Source: CAYGAW01 sp964492135
GTDB lineage: Bacteria > Chloroflexota > Anaerolineae > UBA7937 > B3-Chlor
Direction of reading: 5' to 3'
Assembly (NCBI GenBank): GCA_964492135.1
Contig: CAZBJW010000246.1
Coordinates: 1 to 6,523, forward strand
DNA: 6,523 nucleotides
A model generated the notes under the pieces. The model saw only the letters and a list, made by a program, of their open reading frames with translations, had not been told where the DNA came from and did not search any database. Positions within the stretch are counted from its first letter, which is position 1. Every line of letters starts with the position of its first letter. Positions 1 to 6,383 of this stretch are shown piece after piece. Both the position numbers and the translations under genes were made by a program.

Positions 1-1906
1 CCACCCAGTGAGTCGTCGGCAGAAGACCCTTCATGGGCACACCGTCACTCTGGGCCCAGCGAACTCCGTCTGCCCCCATGAGATGGACAAAGACGCTGTA
101 GCTTGTCTTGATCTGGGCCAGACCTTCCCATCGCAAGGACAGACGCAGCACATCGCCAGGCCCGAACACGTCGCTGTTCAGGCCGTAGCCTACCAGTGCG
201 GCCTGCTCCTCCAGGATGTAGGAACTCCTCGCCTCCACCTGGGGAGGCGGATAGGGAGACGGCTCAGCCAGAAAGACGAAGACTCCGTCCTCTCTCATCA
301 TCAACTCCATGTGGTCCCACACGTACTGGATGAAACGGGAACTGTACCGCGTGCGGAACCTCATCTGGTCGATCACAAACCACATCCTGTCCGCTTCCTC
401 TATCGCCTTCTCAAGCGCGTCGTCGCTGAACAAGATCGGTGCGCCAGCCCAGGCTTCCACCCAGTAGTCTCCTCGCTGAGTAGCGTAGGCATGGAACTCC
501 TTCTCTACAGCTATGTAGTCACACTTCCCCAGGTAGAGGACGCATGGAGATGTGGCAAAAGTCATGACCTTGTCCCCCTCCCTCAAATGTTCTCGAACAT
601 ACTTGAACGCCACGTCATACTGCAACTCTTGACGATGGGCGGCCGCCAGGGAGGCAGGCATGGAAAAGATGGTTGTTAGAGCCAGTATCGCGGATATTAG
701 CAGGATCTTCGCCAGCAGAGATCGACGACCCCCCAACGGGAGCGCTGTGGTACGCCTCGCCAGCAGATCGCCTAGGAACCCGACTGACCGTAGAAGCACT
801 ACACTAGCGATCAGGAAGAAGACCGGACCGAGCATGAAGAGATACCGGGTCCCGAGCCTCCCCTCGCTCACAAAGAAAACCATCTCCAACAGCACCAGGA
901 TGAATACCACAGTCAAGAAGACAAGACCTGTGTCCCTGTCAGTCGGGTCAAGAAGCTGGCTGGGCCCCTCTTGCCAACAGCGTACGAGTAGGTAGGCGGC
1001 ACCCAGGAGGAACAGGAAGGTCAATAGCCCCACGAACGGCAATTGATCAGGGCCGAGGAAGAAAGGCCGAAGACGGCCCCAAGCGTGAAGCATGTCCACT
1101 GACAGCGTTATTTCTCCGCGTCCCTCTCCCACCTCAGACCAGCCTGCAGGTTGCATGAGCCGATAGAGCCAGAAACTGAGGCCCATTCCTCCTATGGCCA
1201 CGATGTTTTCCGCCAGCACATCCCGCTGCAACAACCAGCGCCATCCCCGCCAAAGAAGAGCGACCGCTACGATTGCTGGATACAACAGAATGGCCTCATT
1301 ATGGGCGAAGACGGCCGCCAGGAATGCCAGCAGAGCCAATCGACGATATCTGGCCCTGTCCTGGCGGACCGCACCCAGGTACAAGAAGTAGACGACCAGG
1401 AGCACCAGGAATGTGAACAGGGTATAGCTACGAGCTCGCCCTCCCCAGCCGATAGACTGAGGATCAAGGGCGACCAGAGCGCAGGCTAGCAACCCCACGC
1501 AGTCAGAGAAAATGCGCTTTCCCACCCAATATGACAGAAAAATGCAGCCCGCACTGAGAACAAGGCTGGGGAATCTGGCTATCCCTTCACTGAATCCAAG
1601 GAGGTAGAAGAGCGCTGCGTCAAGGTAGGTGTAGAGCAGTCCCTGGGTATAGAGGGCACCCGTTGGAAAGATCGGATAACCGTGAAGGAGGGTTCTCTGG
1701 GCCACCCACATGGTGGTGTATTCGTCAATATAGGGGCTGCTGCTGGAGGCGTACGTATATCGAAGCCATAGACCCAAAAGTACGAACACCGAGACCGTGG
1801 CCACCACGAAAATTCGCCAGCCCACCTGTGCCTGCGTCCTGCGCGCAGAGGCCTTCTCATGCGTGCTCAAGACCTCCGGCTCCCCCTGGCTAAGAACTGT
1901 CATCAT
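1..1906 (-). CDS. GT39/PMT_2-like membrane glycosyltransferase with C-terminal beta-sandwich module, 3' end outside window
   Basis: An open frame of 635 codons runs off the left edge without a stop. The protein has about 11 hydrophobic segments (roughly 29-50 through 398-418), then a soluble, probably extracytoplasmic region. Family hallmarks are the first-loop acidic pair D61-E62 in SSSPYIDEY, the GGRARSY motif (155-161), HNE (202-204) and GTRY (352-355). In GT-C enzymes of the PMT/ArnT class the first-loop acidic residue is catalytic, and the donor is a polyprenyl-phosphate sugar (family knowledge). From about residue 566 a beta-rich module begins (SYSVFVHLMGADG, QSDGVPMKG, LLPTTHW), matching the first repeat of the upstream paralog, and it is cut at the window edge. 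The start chosen is the first of two consecutive ATG codons (1906), 10 nt after GAGG; GTG at 1912 is possible, and the next upstream in-frame codon is a TAA stop. It overlaps the upstream gene by 17 nt. Sugar and acceptor are unknown. Confidence 0.9.
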   Translation of the reverse strand, partial: MMTVLSQGEPEVLSTHEKASARRTQAQVGWRIFVVATVSVFVLLGLWLRYTYASSSSPYIDEYTTMWVAQRTLLHGYPIFPTGALYTQGLLYTYLDAALFYLLGFSEGIARFPSLVLSAGCIFLSYWVGKRIFSDCVGLLACALVALDPQSIGWGGRARSYTLFTFLVLLVVYFLYLGAVRQDRARYRRLALLAFLAAVFAHNEAILLYPAIVAVALLWRGWRWLLQRDVLAENIVAIGGMGLSFWLYRLMQPAGWSEVGEGRGEITLSVDMLHAWGRLRPFFLGPDQLPFVGLLTFLFLLGAAYLLVRCWQEGPSQLLDPTDRDTGLVFLTVVFILVLLEMVFFVSEGRLGTRYLFMLGPVFFLIASVVLLRSVGFLGDLLARRTTALPLGGRRSLLAKILLISAILALTTIFSMPASLAAAHRQELQYDVAFKYVREHLREGDKVMTFATSPCVLYLGKCDYIAVEKEFHAYATQRGDYWVEAWAGAPILFSDDALEKAIEEADRMWFVIDQMRFRTRYSSRFIQYVWDHMELMMREDGVFVFLAEPSPYPPPQVEARSSYILEEQAALVGYGLNSDVFGPGDVLRLSLRWEGLAQIKTSYSVFVHLMGADGVRWAQSDGVPMKGLLPTTHWV

Positions 1907-4445
1907 GTACACTTATCCTCGTCAGGACGACCCAATCCTGATCTGCTGCGTACCCCTCCACAGGCAGGCGCTGCATATCCTCTACAGTGTACATGCCGAC
2001 TCTGAGCTCGTATTCGTCAACTGCAGGCACCGGAGGCACTGTCAGGACATGCTCACCCCTCACCACCTCGCCCTTGTGCCAGCGTGAAGTGGGATAGAAT
2101 CCTTCGTCAGGTTGCCCGTCATCCTGACTGACTATCCCACCGTCCGGTCCGACCAGATGGACAAACACGGTGTAATCGTGCTGGATCTCCTCCAGTGCCT
2201 GCCAGTACAGTGTCAGGCTCACGCTATCCCCTGGGCCAACCGTGGCCGCGGCCAAATCGTACCCCAGCATGGTGATGCTATCACCGAGGTTGACCCGCAG
2301 CGTATTCGCTGGGCTCGCCTGGGAGTCGTAGATTTCCCCTACCTTGACGTAGTCAACGATGACTCTGTCTCCGATACCGTCCCCTGACTGGTCTCGGACT
2401 TGCAAACGCTCGCCCGTCGGCAGCAGGTACATCCCCACCTCCAGCCGATAGCGGCCTGGGGGGATACTGGCCGGGAGCGTGATACTTCTCCGGTCAGGGA
2501 TGACCACTTCTGTCGAGCGCCAATGGCTGGTAGGATACAGGCCTCGAACCGGGTGGCCGTCGCTTTGAGCCAGTAGGCCGCCCTCGCGGTCCACCAAGTG
2601 CACGAATACTGAATAGTTCAACCCAAGATACTCGGCGTATTCGATTCCCTGCCAATACAAAGTCAATTCCAGTTCGTCACCAGCAGCAAAGGTTCTGTGG
2701 TTCAGATCCCAACCCCGAAGTGTGAATCTGTCCTCAAGACTGATGTCCATGTTAAGCCCGGTCAAGGGTTGCCTCCGTTGCAGAGATCGAAATACCAAAG
2801 CCCCGCGCTCATTGGCGACCAAGTCCATTCTATCCCAGACCAGTTGCGTGAAATCCAATTCATACCTGCTGAGGAATCTGCCCTCATCCGCGACAAACCA
2901 CACCCTCTCATGCTCATCCAGCACCTTCTCCATGCCCTCGACGGTCATGATCAGAGGCAGCTGGGTGACTGCCTCCGTCAATCCGCCATTGTCCTGGATG
3001 GCATAGGTCTCGTAGGCGGTCTGAATCGCGATGTAGTCACACTTATCCAAAGTCACCAGACAGGGGATAGGAGCTACCGTCACCATCACGTCTCCCTGTC
3101 GCCATTGCTCGCCTACGTGCCCGAAAGCCAGATCATAGCCCCATTCCTGTCGAGACATGGCGCCTCCTGACACGGATGAAACTCCGATCATGCCTATCCC
3201 CACAGTGATGAAACCCAATAGCGCCCATTGCTGCATCGTCTCCCCGACTCTGCGTGCCCGTCGAAGCACAGAGCTTAGGAACCGCGCCGAGACGGCTCCT
3301 ATCACCAACGAGAAGATCGGAAAGAGAAGCAGCACGTACCTCGTCTCGCTCCCCCACCTCGGCCCCAGGACGAAAACGATACTCCCAACCCCCGATAGCA
3401 TTAGTACATACAACAGCACCATGCCGTGATTCTGCCTACTATCAGAGGCACCTGCGTAAAGAACCGCCGCAGCCTCACTTGGCAGCGGCATGCTGTGTCT
3501 AGAAGGCCGTTCGCGGACCCGAACGTTCTGCAGGGCCCATACGACCATGTAGGCAAGGCCGCAAAGAGCAATGATCAGCAGTACAAAGCTGGCTGGGGTG
3601 CGCCTCAGGAACTTCACGAATACTCCCACGTTCTTCAGACCCACCTCAACCTGCGCGGATCCCTCCCATAGAGTCTCGCTCAAAGGGATCGCTCCGGGAA
3701 CGGTCTCACCGTGAAGAAACAACGCCAATACGGCGATGACACCTGCGCCGCACGCCAAGAAGTCAAAGAGCACCCATTTTCGAGCGAAAACTCCGGGTCC
3801 GCGTCTCGTCAAGGCACTCAAAGCAAAGCCGGGTAACAGTAAGATAGCTTCCAAGTGCGTCAAGAGAGCGACTGCGTAAGACGCAACGAGCAGGCAACCG
3901 CGCCGTTGGCTTATTTGGTCTTCATCGTCAGGCTCGATCATCCATCGATAGAAAAGAAAGGTGCTCAAGACCGTAAGCAACAGGAGAAGCGAATACGACC
4001 TGGCACGTGCACCCCAGAGCACAACCTCAGGGTTCAGCGTCATGAGCGCACAAGCAAAGAGGCCCGCGGGCACCGAGAACATGCGCTTTCCTACGCCGAA
4101 GAGCACGGGGATCGTTGCTACGCTTATCAAGATACTGGGCACCCGAGCGACAATAACGTCGAAGCCGAAGACATGCAGGACAAGAGCCGCAAGGTTGCGA
4201 AACAGAAGAGCATCCGCTCCAGGTCCCCAGTGCACGGGAGACATGGCCCCCTGTGTGATCCTGCGAGCGCTCCACAAAGTGATGAACTCGTCCCAGAAGG
4301 GACTGGATGAAACAGCGTACTGAAACCCTGTGAGGAAGACCAGCCACATCAGCGACGTCAGGACAATGACGACCACCACTGCGCGGAAGAGCCCTTCGTG
4401 ACGTGCAATGGCCTTCCTCAATGGGTTGGCGGCCCGTCGATACAC
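1890..4445 (-). CDS. GT39/PMT_2-like membrane glycosyltransferase with two tandem C-terminal beta-sandwich repeats
   Basis: 851 residues, complete. The N-terminal two-thirds is a polytopic GT-C core: hydrophobic segments near 20-42, 82-98, 103-120, 125-140, 150-168, 184-204, 223-244, 285-305, 340-360, 368-390 and 405-425. Family motifs are the first-loop pair D52-E53 (SSSPFWDEF), GARARSY (145-151), HLE (197-199) and ETRY (367-370). It probably transfers a sugar from a polyprenyl-phosphate donor on the outer membrane face (family inference). Residues 430-560 form a soluble domain with C462 and C469, also present in the downstream paralog. Two homologous modules follow, at about 567-702 and 716-846, each with a TLYWQ strand, a VFVHLV strand, a Q-x-DG-x-P turn, a YPTS-x-W motif and a VGMY strand. 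This makes the protein longer than a usual 500-600-residue GT39 enzyme. The start is GTG at 4445, with GGGAGA 6 nt upstream; an in-frame TAG lies at 4491-4493. The TAG stop falls inside the next gene, which suggests a coupled pair. Confidence 0.93.
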   Translation of the reverse strand: MYRRAANPLRKAIARHEGLFRAVVVVIVLTSLMWLVFLTGFQYAVSSSPFWDEFITLWSARRITQGAMSPVHWGPGADALLFRNLAALVLHVFGFDVIVARVPSILISVATIPVLFGVGKRMFSVPAGLFACALMTLNPEVVLWGARARSYSLLLLLTVLSTFLFYRWMIEPDDEDQISQRRGCLLVASYAVALLTHLEAILLLPGFALSALTRRGPGVFARKWVLFDFLACGAGVIAVLALFLHGETVPGAIPLSETLWEGSAQVEVGLKNVGVFVKFLRRTPASFVLLIIALCGLAYMVVWALQNVRVRERPSRHSMPLPSEAAAVLYAGASDSRQNHGMVLLYVLMLSGVGSIVFVLGPRWGSETRYVLLLFPIFSLVIGAVSARFLSSVLRRARRVGETMQQWALLGFITVGIGMIGVSSVSGGAMSRQEWGYDLAFGHVGEQWRQGDVMVTVAPIPCLVTLDKCDYIAIQTAYETYAIQDNGGLTEAVTQLPLIMTVEGMEKVLDEHERVWFVADEGRFLSRYELDFTQLVWDRMDLVANERGALVFRSLQRRQPLTGLNMDISLEDRFTLRGWDLNHRTFAAGDELELTLYWQGIEYAEYLGLNYSVFVHLVDREGGLLAQSDGHPVRGLYPTSHWRSTEVVIPDRRSITLPASIPPGRYRLEVGMYLLPTGERLQVRDQSGDGIGDRVIVDYVKVGEIYDSQASPANTLRVNLGDSITMLGYDLAAATVGPGDSVSLTLYWQALEEIQHDYTVFVHLVGPDGGIVSQDDGQPDEGFYPTSRWHKGEVVRGEHVLTVPPVPAVDEYELRVGMYTVEDMQRLPVEGYAADQDWVVLTRISVHDDSS
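1908..2747 (-). repeat. Tandem protein-level repeat: two beta-sandwich-like modules in the 851-residue glycosyltransferase
   Basis: Module 1 (residues about 567-702) and module 2 (about 716-846) align end to end with an offset of 150 residues. Matching blocks in order: RGWDLN / LGYDLA; AAGDELELTLYWQ / GPGDSVSLTLYWQ; YSVFVHLV / YTVFVHLV; QSDGHP / QDDGQP; GLYPTSHW / GFYPTSRW; TEVV / GEVV; YRLEVGMY / YELRVGMY. Module 1 has three extra residues before YSVF (AEYLGLN against IQHD). The partial downstream gene has the start of the same module at about 1-211. The alternating strand-turn pattern suggests an immunoglobulin- or carbohydrate-binding-like beta sandwich, but I cannot assign a named family. 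Confidence 0.8.
1917..1920 (-). promoter_or_regulatory. Ribosome binding site for the partial glycosyltransferase, inside the upstream gene
   Basis: GAGG on the minus strand lies 10 nt before the first ATG (1906) and 4 nt before an alternative GTG (1912). It sits within the last codons of the upstream glycosyltransferase, whose stop (1890-1892) is downstream of this start. Ribosomes finishing the upstream gene would therefore pass over this site, which fits translational coupling. The spacing favours ATG over GTG. Confidence 0.5.
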
Positions 4446-4451
4446 AACTGA

Positions 4452-4457
4452 TCTCCC
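4452..4457 (-). promoter_or_regulatory. Ribosome binding site deciding the GTG start of the 851-residue glycosyltransferase
   Basis: GGGAGA on the minus strand ends 6 nt before the GTG at 4445. This is the best Shine-Dalgarno match in the window and supports the GTG start. No ATG, GTG or TTG lies further upstream in frame before the TAG at 4491-4493. Confidence 0.7.
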
Positions 4458-4477
4458 TAGCCCATGGCTGACAATCC

Positions 4478-4503
4478 AGCTGCTCAGGGGCTATTTAGCA
4501 GCT
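4478..4503 (-). repeat. 7-bp inverted repeat (hairpin candidate) in the leader of the glycosyltransferase gene
   Basis: AGCTGCT (4478-4484) and AGCAGCT (4497-4503) pair perfectly around a 12-nt loop. The hairpin lies 33 nt upstream of the GTG start and does not cover the ribosome binding site. There is no following U-run on the minus strand, so it does not read as a terminator. Confidence 0.45.
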
Positions 4504-4530
4504 CTAGAGGTCGATGTTCAGAAGCGCTGA

Positions 4531-4620
4531 CTCGGCGACGGGCGGCACAGAATGAGGCGCGCCCACGAAGAGCTACGCGGAGTGGTTCCGGGGTCCACTG
4601 GCCGGACTCAAACCGCCGAG
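4531..4620 (-). repeat. Long-range inverted repeat enclosing smaller hairpins
   Basis: CTCGGCG (4531-4537) and CGCCGAG (4614-4620) are perfect complements 76 nt apart. The minus-strand pairing extends by CTG/CAG (4621-4623 with 4527-4529) if one T is bulged. The enclosed sequence includes AGTGG/CCACT (4581-4599) and GGCGCGCC (4556-4563). This could be a folded leader RNA, but a competing helix (4585-4590 with 4660-4665) is also possible, and GC-rich spacers contain such repeats by chance. Confidence 0.3.
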
Positions 4621-4711
4621 CAGATCATTCATCCGAGATATGAGAAGGCACGTCCCCCTCGGAACTGTGCTGCCACAGAACAGACCTGCACACTGGAAGC
4701 TGATGGAGCTA

Positions 4712-6343
4712 TCAGTCCTGGGGTACTCGACTGGTATTGTAGTCCAACTCATTTGTCACATCAATGAACGCGTAAGGGTGACTCCAGGTTGAGAAGTAGC
4801 TCCTGTCCTCGAGCAGCCCGCAGTCCGTGCCGAAATACAGGTCCAATATCAGTCTGAAGGTGTTTACGGGGGTGATTCCAGCATATAGCTCTGCGCTACC
4901 CTTGCCCGGCAGGTAGTACGCGTTCAGTATGGAGAGTCTCTCTTTCAAGTCCGTGTTGTATGGATCGTCCCAGTCAAGCCCCGACCCCGGACCGTGGTCA
5001 GATTGCAGGATGATGATCGGATCTTCCGCCGACCGTGATAGAATCTCATCAAGCGTCGACTGAAGCCTGCGGTTGGTGTACATCAATTGGTCCACATAGC
5101 CCCTCAAGTATTCATCGCGCACAAGGCGTCCTTCTTTGATCAGATGGTTCCCATCGTTGAGGGTAAACCCAAACCCAGGATCAATGGCCTCGCCGTCCCG
5201 CCCCAGGACAAATGGAGGATGAGGGGCTACAATGTGCGCGAAAACAAAGACGGGACCCTCCAGTTCCGTCGCGTCCGCCAGATGGTCAAACGTGTACAGG
5301 ATCCTTTCTCTCTGCAAAGCGTACATATCGTACATGGCACCAACGCCGAGCGCACGTCCCACGAAGGGAATAGGAGTCATGTCGATCAGGTCACCTTCGA
5401 ACTCGCCTGGATACCAGCGGGCAGCCATGTAAACGTCAGCGGTCCTGACCTCTGTGGCAGACCAGCCCGATGCGAACGTTACGATGGCGTACCCGCGCTG
5501 CTTGAGAAAGCGGAAGACCGTATTGTCATGAATTGCGTCGCTTAGCGGGCCACGCCGGCGATAGTCGGTGCCAACCCGCTCTGCCACATAGTCCAGATAC
5601 TTCAGATTCAGGGATGAGGCCAACGAAAGGGCAGTCTGGCAGTAGTTTGCTCTACTGCTGTCGGCGACGTAGAAGCCCTGCGTGGCGAGGTAGTCGAGCA
5701 ATTCGCTGTTGTCATAGCGATATACCTCCTGGAGCACATCCTCTCTGCCGTATCCATCCAGGATGATGTAGTAGATATCGGGAAGCGCTGCTTCGCTGGA
5801 TAGATCCGCCGACGGAATCTCTGGCGATTCCCCGCCAACATTGCCAGGAAGGGCCAATCTGGCACTTGCTTCATAGATCGCGATGTTAGCGAGGGAGATC
5901 ACAACCGCTGCCCCAGCCACGACGTTCGCGATGTTCGTGAGGTTGTGTAGACTCCTCCGTGTCCTAACGATAAAGTAGACCGCGATAGCGAAGAACGCCC
6001 CTGACGCAAGCAGGACGAACTGTCGCACGCCAGCCGCAGAGGCCCCCAGGCGTACCAGCGAGCTCTCGAGCCAGTCCGTTCGAGCAATCAAGCCCTTGGT
6101 GGCCTCAAAGAGGTTCTCGTTGGAGAAGAATAGGAGAAAGAAGAGCGAGACAACAAATCCTGCCTTTCTCTTGTCCTTCAGCACAAGACTCAGGGCAAAC
6201 CACAACAGGGCCGCGAGGCCAAGCGCGACAGCCATCGGTAACAAAGTCACGGTTGCCGGGAATTGATCGATGTTGTATGCAAAGACAAACAGTATCGGGA
6301 ACACCGCAAACAGAAACGGGTGAATAACGAGCGATTTCCTCAA
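4712..6343 (-). CDS. LtaS-like membrane phospho/sulfo-transferase or hydrolase (sulfatase/alkaline phosphatase superfamily)
   Basis: 543 residues. The N-terminus has about five membrane spans (roughly 5-24, 28-47, 58-75, 104-125, 136-157), followed by a large extracytoplasmic domain from about 180, which is the LtaS-type layout. Probable active-site residues, by analogy with LtaS: metal ligand D186 in IILDGYGR; nucleophile T227 in NYCQTALSLAS; H365 in APHPPF; metal ligands D439 and H440 in QSDHG. No C-x-[P/A]-x-R formylglycine motif is present, so a true sulfatase is unlikely. A metal-dependent transferase or hydrolase acting on phosphoglycerol, phosphoethanolamine or similar groups fits better. 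The C-terminus carries SHPYAFIDVTNEL (511-523). The start is TTG at 6343: it is the first usual start codon after an in-frame TGA (6368-6370), and it retains the HPFLFAVFPILF opening that I recall from relatives. Ribosome-binding signals are weak. The gene lies 266 nt upstream of the glycosyltransferase pair on the same strand. The exact substrate is unknown. Confidence 0.9.
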   Translation of the reverse strand: MRKSLVIHPFLFAVFPILFVFAYNIDQFPATVTLLPMAVALGLAALLWFALSLVLKDKRKAGFVVSLFFLLFFSNENLFEATKGLIARTDWLESSLVRLGASAAGVRQFVLLASGAFFAIAVYFIVRTRRSLHNLTNIANVVAGAAVVISLANIAIYEASARLALPGNVGGESPEIPSADLSSEAALPDIYYIILDGYGREDVLQEVYRYDNSELLDYLATQGFYVADSSRANYCQTALSLASSLNLKYLDYVAERVGTDYRRRGPLSDAIHDNTVFRFLKQRGYAIVTFASGWSATEVRTADVYMAARWYPGEFEGDLIDMTPIPFVGRALGVGAMYDMYALQRERILYTFDHLADATELEGPVFVFAHIVAPHPPFVLGRDGEAIDPGFGFTLNDGNHLIKEGRLVRDEYLRGYVDQLMYTNRRLQSTLDEILSRSAEDPIIILQSDHGPGSGLDWDDPYNTDLKERLSILNAYYLPGKGSAELYAGITPVNTFRLILDLYFGTDCGLLEDRSYFSTWSHPYAFIDVTNELDYNTSRVPQD

Positions 6344-6348
6344 GTTTA

Positions 6349-6358
6349 CTCGGGCCTC
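6349..6358 (-). promoter_or_regulatory. Weak ribosome binding region for the TTG start of the LtaS-like gene
   Basis: On the minus strand a GAGG (6355-6358) lies 11 nt before the TTG at 6343 and a GAG (6349-6351) lies 5 nt before it. Neither is an ideal Shine-Dalgarno by sequence plus spacing. Together with the TTG codon this suggests modest translation, or that initiation depends on other features. Confidence 0.35.
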
Positions 6359-6364
6359 TTTTCT

Positions 6365-6383
6365 ATATCACGATATCGGATAT
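6365..6383. promoter_or_regulatory. Symmetric ATATC/GATAT cluster upstream of the LtaS-like gene, possible operator
   Basis: Reading the plus strand, ATATC-AC-GATATC-G-GATAT forms two overlapping inverted repeats: ATATC/GATAT with a 2-nt spacer (6365-6376) and ATATC/GATAT with a 1-nt spacer (6373-6383). They share the central palindrome GATATC (6372-6377). The cluster lies 21 nt upstream of the TTG start and is more AT-rich than its surroundings. It could be a repressor or activator site, or part of an AT-rich promoter or leader. No good -35 partner was found. Confidence 0.3.

Larger units (their letters stand above)
4446..4711. other. Intergenic region between the LtaS-like gene and the glycosyltransferase pair
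   Basis: 266 nt with no convincing gene. It holds several inverted repeats: AGCTGCT/AGCAGCT (4478-4484 with 4497-4503); CTCGGCG/CGCCGAG (4531-4537 with 4614-4620); AGTGG/CCACT (4581-4585 with 4595-4599); GTTCCG/CGGAAC (4585-4590 with 4660-4665); CTGTG/CACAG (4665-4669 with 4674-4678); and the palindrome GGCGCGCC (4556-4563). None is followed by a U-run on the minus strand, so no classical intrinsic terminator is visible. No clear -35/-10 pair stands out. The gap could be a transcribed leader or spacer, or hold a promoter for the glycosyltransferase pair. Confidence 0.6.

Noticed and set aside
8..679. 223-codon open frame on the plus strand
   Set aside because: It is antisense to the partial glycosyltransferase, whose minus-strand frame continues unbroken through the region with clear family motifs. 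The plus-strand peptide shows no domain or membrane pattern.
2697..3170. 157-codon plus-strand frame opposite the 851-residue glycosyltransferase
   Set aside because: Shadow of the minus-strand gene. The antisense peptide has no recognisable features.
3855..4310. 151-codon plus-strand frame opposite the membrane core of the glycosyltransferase
   Set aside because: Highly charged peptide arising from the complement of hydrophobic codons, typical of an antisense shadow.
4573..4632. 19-residue minus-strand small ORF in the gap (ATG at 4632, TAG at 4573-4575)
   Set aside because: No clear Shine-Dalgarno and no repeated regulatory codons of the kind seen in leader peptides. A frame this short is expected by chance.
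4585..4665. tRNA-like element on the minus strand (T-loop-like GGTTTGAGTCC and a GGAACCA end)
   Set aside because: The T-arm does not pair properly, the distance from it to the CCA-like end is too long, and no D-arm or anticodon arm could be built. Only the GTTCCG/CGGAAC pairing is real.
4552..4767. 71-codon plus-strand frame starting in the intergenic gap
   Set aside because: No ribosome binding site, no recognisable sequence, and it runs antisense into the LtaS-like gene.
5087..5545. 152-codon plus-strand frame opposite the LtaS-like gene
   Set aside because: Antisense shadow. The minus strand carries the active-site motifs in order.
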